The notes beneath the pieces were generated by a model. The model was not told where the DNA came from. It searched no databases and worked only from the letters and a program-made list of their open reading frames with translations. Of a stretch of DNA of 25,795 nucleotides, positions 14,541 through 22,235 are shown piece after piece (the stretch's first letter is position 1; every line of letters starts with the position of its first letter). This stretch comes from Bin87 sp034428455 (GTDB lineage: Bacteria > Chloroflexota > Dehalococcoidia > Lucifugimonadales > UBA3495). Location: assembly GCA_034428455.1 (NCBI GenBank), contig DAOUHZ010000103.1:1-25795 (forward strand), in the 5' to 3' direction. Made by a program: the position numbers and the translations under genes.

Positions 14541-16301
14541 ATGCCAGTCAGAGGGACCACGATGACCAGTTACCGCCCGCTCATGCAGGGTGTCAACGGA
14601 ATGGTTGCCGCCAGCCATCCTGCCGCCGCAATGGCCGGCCTGGAAGTGCTGAAACGGGGTGGTAATGCCATCGACGCCGGCGTAGCCGTTGGCCTGGCGT
14701 TGAACGTCGTGCACGTCGACGATTGCAGTTTCCTGGGCGTGGCGCCCACGGTCATCTACCTGGCCGACCGCAAGGAGGTTGTCACCGTCGATGGGCTCGG
14801 GGTTTGGCCCAGGGCAGCGTCCGTCGATTACTTCCACAAGCACCACGGCGGCAGAATCCCGGCCGGCGTGCTGTCGTCCCTGACGCCGGCCGCCGCCGAT
14901 TCGTGGATCACGTCTCTGTCGAAGTTTGGCACGATGACCTTCGGGCAGGTGGCCAGCGCGGCCATCGACCTGGCGGGAAACGGTTTCCCTATGTACCGCT
15001 ACCTGGCCGGTCGTTTCAAGACCGCCTTCGATCAGTACAACGCCTACCCGTCAACCGCCGCGATCTACCTGCCCGGCGGCCGCGCCCCCAAGCAGGGCGA
15101 AATGTTCTACCAGAAAGACTTGGCCGCCACCCTGTCCACGCTGGCCGACATTGAGGCGTCGAATGCTGTCAAGGGTCGGGAAGCGTCGATGAAAGCGGCA
15201 AGGGACTACATCTACACCGGCGAACTGGCCCACAAGATCGTTGCGTTCAACCAGGAGATGGGCGGCCTGCTCACCGAAGAAGACCTGGCGGCGTACCACG
15301 TGCAGGTGGCCCCACCCGTGACGGTGAACTACAAGGGTTATGACGTCTACAGCACCGGGCCGTGGGGGCAGGGGCCGACTTTCCCGCAGGCGCTCAAGAT
15401 TCTCGAAGGCTTCGACCTGGCGTCCATGGGCCACAACTCCACCCAATACATCCACACGGTGAGCCAGGCATTGAACCTCGCTTTTGCCGACCGCGAGCAG
15501 TACGTCGGCGATCCCGATTTCGTAGACGTGCCCATGGACGAAATGCTGACCGAGGAATACCTGTCCAAGCGTCGCACCCTGATCGACCCGGATTTGGCAT
15601 GGCCAGGCACGCCCCCGGCAGGCGACCCGCGAAAGGGCAAAGCGACCGTCGACGGCGCGCCGCAGTCTCCCCGGGAGGCGGGTGTTGCGGCAGGCACGGC
15701 GGGCGACAGCGGGGGTGGAACCTCGTACTTCGCCGTGATCGACCGCGACGGCAACATATTCTCCTGTACTCCCAGCGAGGGCACCAAGAACGGCGGGCCA
15801 ATCATTCCGGGCACCGGTCTGGCGTTCTCCCTGCGCGGCACGCAGTCCAAGCTGAACGAAGACCATCCGGCGTCGGTGGTTGGCGGCAAGCGTCCTCGGC
15901 TCACCCCTGCGCCGGCGTTGGTGACGCGGGACGGAGAGTCGGTCATGGCCCTGGGCGCCCACGGCGGCGACCACATCCCGCAGGGCACCCTGCAGCTGCT
16001 TCTGAATGTGCTGGAATTTGGTCGGGACGCACAGGAGGCCGTGGAGGAACCGCGCTTCTACAGCTACAACTTCCCCAGCTCCAACTGGGCGTCCAGATAC
16101 GATCCCGGGATGCTCCGGTTGGAGGGCCGTATTGGCGATGAAGCAGCGGAGGAGTTGCGGCAGAAGGGCCACACCATAGAGCAGTACCCGGAATGGTGGG
16201 AGGGTTCGGCCCTGTACTGCGTCATCACGCGCAACCCGGAGACTGGGGTGCTGCAGGGTGGCGCGGACCCGCGCTGCGAAGCCTACGCCGTGGGCTTCTA
16301 G
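14541..16301 (+). CDS. gamma-glutamyltransferase family Ntn-hydrolase
   Basis: The 586-residue precursor should cleave itself to expose an N-terminal Thr nucleophile. That residue is Thr394 in GGGTSYFAVIDRDGN, aligning with Thr391 of E. coli GGT (TTHYSVVD). Other family marks are ASHPAAAMAGLEVLKRGGNAIDAGVA near the N-terminus, AFADREQYVGDPDFV, PGTGLAF, and RPRLTPAPALV with GAHGGDHIPQ, where GGT has its SMAPT and GxPGG loops. The deviation at those loops, and an acceptor-site region unlike classical GGT, suggest a different substrate. ATG 14541 has GGAGG seven bases upstream. Unlike most GGTs it has no signal peptide, so it is probably cytosolic. It follows the MNT-HEPN gene by 52 bp. Confidence 0.88.
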   Translation: MPVRGTTMTSYRPLMQGVNGMVAASHPAAAMAGLEVLKRGGNAIDAGVAVGLALNVVHVDDCSFLGVAPTVIYLADRKEVVTVDGLGVWPRAASVDYFHKHHGGRIPAGVLSSLTPAAADSWITSLSKFGTMTFGQVASAAIDLAGNGFPMYRYLAGRFKTAFDQYNAYPSTAAIYLPGGRAPKQGEMFYQKDLAATLSTLADIEASNAVKGREASMKAARDYIYTGELAHKIVAFNQEMGGLLTEEDLAAYHVQVAPPVTVNYKGYDVYSTGPWGQGPTFPQALKILEGFDLASMGHNSTQYIHTVSQALNLAFADREQYVGDPDFVDVPMDEMLTEEYLSKRRTLIDPDLAWPGTPPAGDPRKGKATVDGAPQSPREAGVAAGTAGDSGGGTSYFAVIDRDGNIFSCTPSEGTKNGGPIIPGTGLAFSLRGTQSKLNEDHPASVVGGKRPRLTPAPALVTRDGESVMALGAHGGDHIPQGTLQLLLNVLEFGRDAQEAVEEPRFYSYNFPSSNWASRYDPGMLRLEGRIGDEAAEELRQKGHTIEQYPEWWEGSALYCVITRNPETGVLQGGADPRCEAYAVGF

Positions 16302-16316
16302 CCTCGGAGCAATGGC

Positions 16317-16336
16317 CGGCAACGTTGCCGTTTCTT
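16317..16336 (+). terminator. weak candidate terminator after the GGT-like gene
   Basis: CGGCAACGTTGCCG is a 14-bp perfect palindrome that can form a small hairpin, followed by TTTCTT, 15 bp after the stop. The stem is short, so it is only a candidate. Confidence 0.35.
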
Positions 16337-16392
16337 GGACGTTGCTTTCTACCTGCCGGCTGTCGGTGAGGAACCTGGAGGTGCAGCAACGC

Positions 16393-16947
16393 CTACCGGC
16401 TTCCCACCGCTGCCGCGCTCAGCTCGCGAATGGCATCCACCGTTTCCGGGCCGGCCGGCTGGCCCATCTCAACGTCCCGGACTGCTTCCCAGGACCGCAG
16501 CACGTCGGCCATGACCGCTTCGTCGGACTGGTCGATGTCGATGGGGATGCCCACCTGAGCCCACGACGTGTAGCCGGTCAGCCAGAACACCTCGGTGGGG
16601 TTGTTCTCCGGGTCGCGGAAGTAGCAGCCGATGGCGCTGGCGTGGCTGACGATGCGGTCCAACTGGTAACCGCGCTCGTTGATGCGCCGCTTGAAATCGC
16701 GCAAGTCATCGAGGGATTCCACTCGCATAGAAATCTGCTGGATCCAATGCGGATCGTCCAGCGAGGGCCGTCCGTTGATCAAGGCGATTTCGTGGTCGCA
16801 GCTTTCCGGATCTGCGCTGAAAAAGGCGCCCAACGGGCCGATTTTGGTCCGCTGCATTCCCATGAAATTCTCGTAGAATTCCATCATGAGTTCGAGGTCA
16901 TGCACGTAGAAGCCGATATGACCGAGGCCCGTAACTTTCGCCGACAT
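16393..16947 (-). CDS. VOC-superfamily (glyoxalase/extradiol dioxygenase-like) protein
   Basis: The 184-residue product is a metal-dependent vicinal-oxygen-chelate protein with two beta-alpha-beta-beta-beta modules. The first begins GLGHIGFYVHDLELMMEFYENFMGM with a likely metal-binding His; the second contains HWIQQISMRVESLDDLRDF and ends RDPENNPTEVFWL with a metal-binding Glu. This resembles catechol 2,3-dioxygenase-like proteins, but the ring-cleavage substrate and activity are not shown. ATG 16947 has GAGGAG six bases upstream; an upstream TTG at 16953 is less likely. It is transcribed away from the beta-lactamase-like gene across a 200-bp gap and converges with the GGT-like gene. Confidence 0.85.
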   Translation of the reverse strand: MSAKVTGLGHIGFYVHDLELMMEFYENFMGMQRTKIGPLGAFFSADPESCDHEIALINGRPSLDDPHWIQQISMRVESLDDLRDFKRRINERGYQLDRIVSHASAIGCYFRDPENNPTEVFWLTGYTSWAQVGIPIDIDQSDEAVMADVLRSWEAVRDVEMGQPAGPETVDAIRELSAAAVGSR

Positions 16948-17147
16948 GTTCAACTCCTCAAATGATTGGCGTGTGGGCGCATTATGCGCTTTCCCCGGTT
17001 CCCGTGTCGACCTGGCTTGGACATACTGTAGAGCGAGCGTTATTCCCGCGCGCCGAGCGTGTCTTGCCCGTCAACCCGGACTGGTGTTACAAACATTCGT
17101 GGACCGGGCAGGTTCTTTCATCTTACTCATGACAGCGAGGTGTCGCC

Positions 17148-18302
17148 GTGGTCGCAAATTCGCACAGCATCGTACAGGACGCTATCGATGTCGCCATAGG
17201 AGAGCGCGGGGAAATCGGGGTGCAGGTTGCCGCTTACCTGGACAATGAACTGGTGATTGACCGGTGGGGCGGCCTGGCCGACGAGACCACCGGCCGGGAA
17301 GTGGACGGAGAAACCCTGTTCCCGGTGTTTTCCAACATCAAGGCGGTGACTGCCACCGCGCTCCACATCCAGGCTGAGCGTGGACTGGTGGACTACTACC
17401 AGCCGGTGGCGAAGTACTGGCCAGAGTTCGGAAAGTACGGCAAGGATAAGGGCACGGTGTTCGACGCGCTGACCCACCGCATCGGCGTTCCGCTGATGCC
17501 GGTGGGAGTTACGCCGGAGCTGATGTGCGACTGGGACTGGATGGTGGGCCAACTGGCGGAGATGCACCCGCTCTTCGAGCCGGGCACCCGCAGCGGCTAC
17601 ATGGCCTATACCTTCGGCTGGGTCGTGGGCGAAGTGGTGCGCCGCACCGATCCCAAGCGCCGGCCCTTTGGCCAATTTATCCAGGAAGAGATCTGCCAGC
17701 CGCTGGGCATCACCGACCTGTGGGCCGGCATCCCGCCCGAGGTGGAGCCCCGCGTGGCCCGGCTCACCAACGTGCCGCCGCTCGGGCCCGGCGCGCCCGG
17801 CCTGCCTCCGGACTCGCTCCGGTTCCGCGCCACTCCGCCGGAGGTGGGAACTACCCAGGAGGTGTTTGGTCGTTCCGACGTGCGCCAGGCCTGCATCCCC
17901 GGAGCACAGGGGATCATGACGGCACGCAGCCAGGCGCGGTTCTGGGCCATGTTGGCCAACGGCGGCGAACTGGACGGCGTCCGCCTGCTTTCCGAGGAAC
18001 GGGTTCGGACCTTCCACATTCCGCGTCCGCCCAGCGATTACGATCCGGTGCACGGCCGGCCGCATCACGGGACCATCGGCGGCTTTCACTTTGCCGGCAG
18101 CCCCGGCATGGGCGCCATGGGCAATAGCTCGCTGGCATTCGGCCACAACGGCGCCGGCGGCTCGGTGGGCTGGGCTGACCCGCACCACCGCCTCGCGGTT
18201 GCCATCCACCACAACCGCATGGTGCCGCACGGCCCGCCTGAAGAGAGCCCGCTGACGCCCATCGGCGCGGCGGTGCGGAGGGCCCTGGGAATACCGGAGT
18301 AA
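17148..18302 (+). CDS. serine beta-lactamase/EstB-type esterase family protein
   Basis: The 384-residue product belongs to the class C beta-lactamase/penicillin-binding-protein fold used by EstB-like carboxylesterases. The SxxK motif is FSNIK (Ser62, Lys65). The second motif is PGTRSGYMAYTFGWVVGEV with Tyr151 as likely general base, and the third is GHNGAGG in place of KTG. LTHRIGVPLMP corresponds to the family's 'LLxHtsGlp' segment. There is no signal peptide, which argues for a cytosolic esterase or amide hydrolase over a beta-lactamase. It starts with GTG at 17148, seven bases after GAGG. It converges on the NHL gene with only 27 bp between the stops. Confidence 0.87.
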   Translation: MVANSHSIVQDAIDVAIGERGEIGVQVAAYLDNELVIDRWGGLADETTGREVDGETLFPVFSNIKAVTATALHIQAERGLVDYYQPVAKYWPEFGKYGKDKGTVFDALTHRIGVPLMPVGVTPELMCDWDWMVGQLAEMHPLFEPGTRSGYMAYTFGWVVGEVVRRTDPKRRPFGQFIQEEICQPLGITDLWAGIPPEVEPRVARLTNVPPLGPGAPGLPPDSLRFRATPPEVGTTQEVFGRSDVRQACIPGAQGIMTARSQARFWAMLANGGELDGVRLLSEERVRTFHIPRPPSDYDPVHGRPHHGTIGGFHFAGSPGMGAMGNSSLAFGHNGAGGSVGWADPHHRLAVAIHHNRMVPHGPPEESPLTPIGAAVRRALGIPE

Positions 18303-18307
18303 CGACG

Positions 18308-18348
18308 GGTCAGGATCCGCGAGAGCCGCTCAGTCGCGGACCCTGACC
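18308..18348. terminator. long hairpin between convergent genes, possible bidirectional terminator
   Basis: GGTCAGGATCCGCGA pairs with TCGCGGACCCTGACC with one A.C mismatch and an 11-base loop. It sits between the beta-lactamase-like stop (18302) and the NHL gene stop (18330), and its right arm encodes the last residues of the NHL protein. There is no T-run on either side, so intrinsic termination is uncertain. Confidence 0.45.
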
Positions 18349-19364
18349 AGCTTCTGCATCGAGCGAAGCTCCCGGGGTGGGTCCATGTGCCGGCCGTAGT
18401 CCGTCCAGGACACCTCCGCCACGTACAGGTCTCCCCGGGAGTCGATGGCTATGCCATGAGGGGAATAGAACCGACCCGACTGGTCGCCGTAGCTCTCCCG
18501 TCCGACCCTGGCCAGGACCTTGCCTTTGGTGTTCATCACCGTCACGCGCGGACCCAGATCGGTGCCTATGTCGTTGGTGCCGATCCCGCAGAAATACTCG
18601 CCGATGTAGATCAGTTCCTCCCCGGAACGGTCGTCGATGCAGATGGCGGCGGCGCGGGAGAGGTTGCCCCATTGGGTCTCGTATTTGCCATCGGAGCTGA
18701 AGACCTGGATGCGGTGATTCTCGCGGTCGGCGACGTAAACCCAGCCGTCATTGTCCACGATGACGTTGTGAACGATGTTGAACTGGCCGTCCCCGGTCCC
18801 CGATTCTCCCCATGAAAAGAGGAGCCTGCCGTCGGGAGTGTACTTGTGCACCCTGGCGTTGGAATAACCATCGGCCACGTAGAACTCGCCGGTGCGCCGG
18901 TCGAAGGCCACGTGGGCCGGCACGCAGAAGGGTTCGCCGCTCATTTTGGGGCTCGGCTGGTGGGGCGTGCCCCAGGTCTTCAGCAGCTTGCCCTCGGGAG
19001 TGAACTGCCTCACTGTGCTGTCGCCGTTGTCCACGCAGTAAACGGTATCGTCGGGGGCGATGGTTACGCCGTGGGGGTTGGCGAACACGCCTTCGCCCCA
19101 GGTGCGCAGAACATTGCCGTCGGTGTCGAACACGATCATCGGGATGGTGCCGCGATTGAACACGTAGACCTGATCCCTGGAGTCGACGGCGACTGACGTT
19201 CCCTCTTTGTAGACGCACCCTTCCGGCAGGTGGCCCCAATTCTCGCCCGACATCCGGTAGTGGAAGCCGTTTTCGCCGATCACAACCGATTCGCGGGGGC
19301 CGCCATCAGCGCCGTGTCCCTCGGTGCGCAGGCCGTATTCCCAGTCCTGTTCCTTGTCGACCAT
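18330..19364 (-). CDS. NHL-repeat six-bladed beta-propeller protein
   Basis: The 344-residue product is built of NHL repeats. Successive blades show SVAVDSRDQVYVFNRGTIPMI, GVTIAPDDTVYCVDNGDSTVRQF, HVAFDRRTGEFYVADGYSNARVHKY, NVIVDNDGWVYVADRENHRIQVF and GIAIDSRGDLYVAEVSW. The ENHRIQVF-type ends and short 'G..l..WG' links are typical, as in peptidyl-alpha-hydroxyglycine alpha-amidating lyase-like proteins. No signal peptide or membrane segment is visible, so it appears cytosolic, though most NHL proteins of this class are exported. ATG 19364 has GGAGGT seven bases upstream. It follows the sensor/regulator gene by 54 bp. It shares its N-terminal pattern (W..LPEG) with the NHL protein at 24485-25363. 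Binding partner unknown. Confidence 0.88.
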   Translation of the reverse strand: MVDKEQDWEYGLRTEGHGADGGPRESVVIGENGFHYRMSGENWGHLPEGCVYKEGTSVAVDSRDQVYVFNRGTIPMIVFDTDGNVLRTWGEGVFANPHGVTIAPDDTVYCVDNGDSTVRQFTPEGKLLKTWGTPHQPSPKMSGEPFCVPAHVAFDRRTGEFYVADGYSNARVHKYTPDGRLLFSWGESGTGDGQFNIVHNVIVDNDGWVYVADRENHRIQVFSSDGKYETQWGNLSRAAAICIDDRSGEELIYIGEYFCGIGTNDIGTDLGPRVTVMNTKGKVLARVGRESYGDQSGRFYSPHGIAIDSRGDLYVAEVSWTDYGRHMDPPRELRSMQKLVRVRD

Positions 19365-19418
19365 CCGCGTGACCTCCTCGAGTGCGCGCCAATCGGCGCA
19401 TGGGCATACGGGAATATA

Positions 19419-21908
19419 TCACGGGTCGCGCCGGGTCCAGGTGGTAGAACTCACGAGCCCAGGGCGGTCGGTGGCCGCATCGGACCTGGCCATGCGGTAG
19501 CCGATGCCGTGCTCCGTAAAAATGTACGTGGGCTTCCGAGCGTTGTCGCCGAGCTTCTGGCGGAGGGATTTTACGTAAGAGCGCAAAAGCTGGGAATCGC
19601 CGGAATATTCCGGCCCCCAGACCCGATGCAGGAGCATGTCCTGCGTAAAAACCCGGCCGGCGCCGGTGGCAAGCTCTTCGAGCAGTTTGTACTCCGTGGC
19701 CGTGAGGGTTGCCAGTTGCCCCGATACGCTGACGGTGCGGTCTTCGAAATTGATCCGCAAGTCGCCCGTTTCGAACGTGCTGTTCCCGGCAGGTTCGGCG
19801 GCGCCGTTCAACCGACGCAAGGTCGCCCTGATCCGCGCTATCAATTCCGAAGGCGAAAACGGTTTGACCATGTACCCGTCGGCGCCCATTTCGAAAGCGC
19901 GCACGACGTATTCCTCGTCATCCCGTTCGCACAGAACGATGGCCGGCAGGTTATGCGGATTCCCCGCCCCGCGCAAAGTGCGGAACGCCGCTTCTTCTCT
20001 GCCGGCAATGTCCAGGACGATCAGTTTCGGCCGGCCTGATGCCGCCAGCTCTTCTACCTCGTCCAGGTTGGACGTCGTTACCGCGCCGTAGTCCGCGTCA
20101 AGCAGGACTTCTCGGACCGAGCGCAGCAATCCGGGGTCTTCGATGGACACCAGTATCTGCGACTTCTCGGTCGGGGCCGGCAATGGTTGTTCGAGGGTCT
20201 CGCGTGTGCTGGCGGTGTGGGGTTCGGGTTCCGGTACGTCCTCCACCGATGGCAAGGTAAAGGTCAGGGTCAGGCGGCCCAACTCCTCGTCCATATCTGT
20301 CCGGATGCGTCCCCCGTGGGCCTCAACGACCCCGCGGCAGAAGGCCAGCGCCAGTCCCTCGCCTTGGGACGCCAACTCGGCCGCTTTCGTGTGGGCCCGC
20401 GTAGCCATTCTGAGAGACTGAGGGTTCTCGGCCGAATCGATTGGTGACGAAACTCGGCGGGGGAAAGTGGATGAGCCCTCCGCAGAGACGGAGATTGCGA
20501 CGTGGATTTCCTCCATGGCAGCGGATACTGTGACCGGCGAAGACTCGCCGGAATGCCTTGCCGCCTGGCGAAGGAAATTGTGCAGCACCTCGCTGATGCG
20601 CCGCCCGTCCGCCAACCCCGCCGCCAGCTCGTCCGCGATATCCAGTCGGATCGTGATGGCCGCATGTTCGGCCAGGTACTCTCCGCAAGACCGCTCGATC
20701 AATCCTGCTACGTCCGTCGGTTCCGCGACTACCGGCAATGTTCCCGTTTCAATTTGAGACAGCTCGACCAAGCTATTGATCTGGCTGCGCATCAGGTCCG
20801 CTTGCTGCTCAATGATCCGCACGAGCTGGAGCTCCTCGGTCTGGAATTCAGGTTCTTCGATGCTGCGGAGGGTTGCGGCGGAACCCTTGATGCTGATCAA
20901 GGGTGTCCTCAACTCCGTGCTTACCATCTCCAGGAACTCAGCCCGCCGCAGTTCCTGGTCATTAAGCGGCGTCATGTCCTGCATTACCGTGAGCACTGAC
21001 TCGATTTCTCCCGATCCCGAGAAGTGGGGAACGCAATGTACCAGCGTGGGAAGCGTCGAGCCGTCAGGGCGGTGGATCACGATCTCTTCGGCGATTACGG
21101 TCTCGCCGGTTTGAAGCACCCTGGTCCCCGGGAGTTCCGAGAAAGCAAGTTCTCTTCCGTTGGGCCTCGTGAATTTCAGCGAAAGGAACAGGTCGCCGAT
21201 TTCGTCAGCGGGAAGTCCCAACCCTCCCATCAGTCGCAGGCTCTCCCGGTTCATGTAGGAGATCTCACCCAATCGCGCATCAAAGATCGAGACGGCTACC
21301 GGGCAGGTATCGATCAGGCTTTCCATATTGAGGCTGGCCTGGCGCGCCTCGCCGTTGCCTCGGGAGTTGGCGATGAACGATCCCGCCTGGGCGGCGAACA
21401 TCGCCGCGATGGCCTGGTCTTCCTCTGTAAATTCCGGCCCGTCCTCTGGTTCCACGAGGTACAGGCTGCCGATGAGTTCGTCGCGAACGCGGATCGGCGT
21501 TGTCAGAAAAGTCTTCGCGGCCGGGTGTACGGCCGCAAAGCCGGGGAAATCAGGGCGCGTCGCCAGGTCCAACCACCAAGTCGGACCCTTTGCCTGTTGC
21601 AGATGGTCCGGCAGACCCGGCAACTGGACCAACTGCGTCAGGAGTTCGCGCTCTTCGTCGGTTATGGCTGCGATATAAAGGTCGCTGATCCCACCCTGAT
21701 TGTCCAAAACTGCAAGCGCACCGCACCGGGCGCCGGTGAGATTTCATGCGCTGTTGACAATTTCCTGGAGTACGGTCTCGGCGTCGAGCCCTTCGGAGAT
21801 GCTGACGCTGGCGCAACTCAATCTGGCAAGTTGATCCTTCAGGGCCTCGTTTTCTTGCCGGAGCGCTTCCGCCTCGGTGATGGCAATATCAGCTTGTAAA
21901 AGGCTCAT
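19419..21908 (-). CDS. GAF-PAS-HisKA-HATPase-REC-winged-helix fusion regulator with in-frame stop and degenerate phosphorelay residues
   Basis: One frame of 829 codons encodes a whole signalling chain. Approximate residues: GAF 20-175, PAS 190-305, HisKA 320-385, HATPase 400-545, receiver 580-700, PhoB/OmpR-type winged helix 712-810 (LTATEYKLLEELATGAGRV, VWGPEYSGDSQLLRSYVKSL, YIFTEHGIGYRM). ATG 21908 has GAGGG five bases upstream. Codon 55 (21744-21746) is TGA, in the GAF between EIVNSA and NLTGARCGAL, where relatives would have Arg. A TTG at 21707 would give a 762-residue product without the GAF start. The H-box reads VSTELRTPL, so the phosphoacceptor His is Thr331. The N-box Asn is Gln and the G1 Asp is lost. 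The receiver keeps Asp633 and Lys682, but its acidic pair reads SIED and its Thr is Cys. A phosphorylation-independent regulator or a decaying gene are both possible. Confidence 0.8.
21744..21746 (-). other. in-frame TGA codon inside the GAF domain of the fusion regulator
   Basis: The reading frame continues on both sides without shift: LQEIVNSA before it and NLTGARCGALAVLD after it form a continuous GAF sequence. A single C-to-T change of a CGA Arg codon would explain it. Confidence 0.85.
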
Positions 21909-22052
21909 AGTTACCCTCGCAAATCGTTGTGGACGGTGAAACATCCAACCCGACCACCTCGCCAATTCACGCATCAGCAGGCGTCAGGAGCAATGTCGGG
22001 CTGGGGAACGGTGAAATGGCTGCCAGCCCTCATGCCCATGGGGTGTTCGGGC

Positions 22053-22090
22053 TTGGTGGGCTGGGTTTGGACAACAGCCCATCCTACCAA
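22053..22090. repeat. small inverted repeat
   Basis: TTGGTGGGCTGGG at the left and CAGCCCATCCTACCAA at the right can form an imperfect hairpin around TTTGGACAA. Similar GGTGGGCT/AGCCCACC palindromes are common as dispersed intergenic repeats. It sits in the 327-bp gap between the MFS gene and the regulator; there is no T-run. Confidence 0.5.
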
Positions 22091-22134
22091 TTGCCTGTGC
22101 GAGAAATAAACCGCCGATACACCCTTCGCCGGGT

Positions 22135-22190
22135 ATGCTCACGATGTTTTCACAAACCCTGGCGACAGCACTCACAAAAAATTCACAAAC
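22135..22190 (-). promoter_or_regulatory. array of 11-bp direct repeats, candidate OmpR/PhoB-type operator
   Basis: Read on the minus strand, five consecutive 11-bp units are TTTGTGAATTT, TTTGTGAGTGC, TGTCGCCAGGG, TTTGTGAAAAC and ATCGTGAGCAT. Four of five carry GTGA in exact 11-bp phase, as two pairs separated by one divergent unit. PhoB and OmpR dimers bind direct repeats with this period. The array lies about 230-280 bp upstream of the winged-helix regulator gene and just after the MFS stop, so autoregulation is the simplest reading. No good -10 box was identified next to it. Confidence 0.6.
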
Positions 22191-22235
22191 AGCCGCATGG
22201 CCTGTGAATCTGGCGCCAATGAACAGCGCAGTGAA

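Noticed and set aside
16948..17147. Promoter in the divergent gap between the VOC and beta-lactamase-like genes
   Set aside because: A TTGGAC word with 17-bp spacing leads only to TTATTC, a poor -10 box; no convincing promoter on either strand.
17127..18230. Minus-strand open frame of 367 codons opposite the beta-lactamase-like gene
   Set aside because: It shows no conserved motif, is rich in His/Arg/Ala and mirrors a well supported plus-strand gene.
21744..21746. TGA read as selenocysteine or tryptophan
   Set aside because: The position in the GAF domain calls for Arg, the surrounding sequence gives no sign of a recoding element, and other genes here use TGA as a normal stop (e.g. SDR, GatC-like).
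22053..22090. Rho-independent terminator of the MFS gene
   Set aside because: The stem is imperfect, lies about 150 bp past the stop and lacks a T-run.
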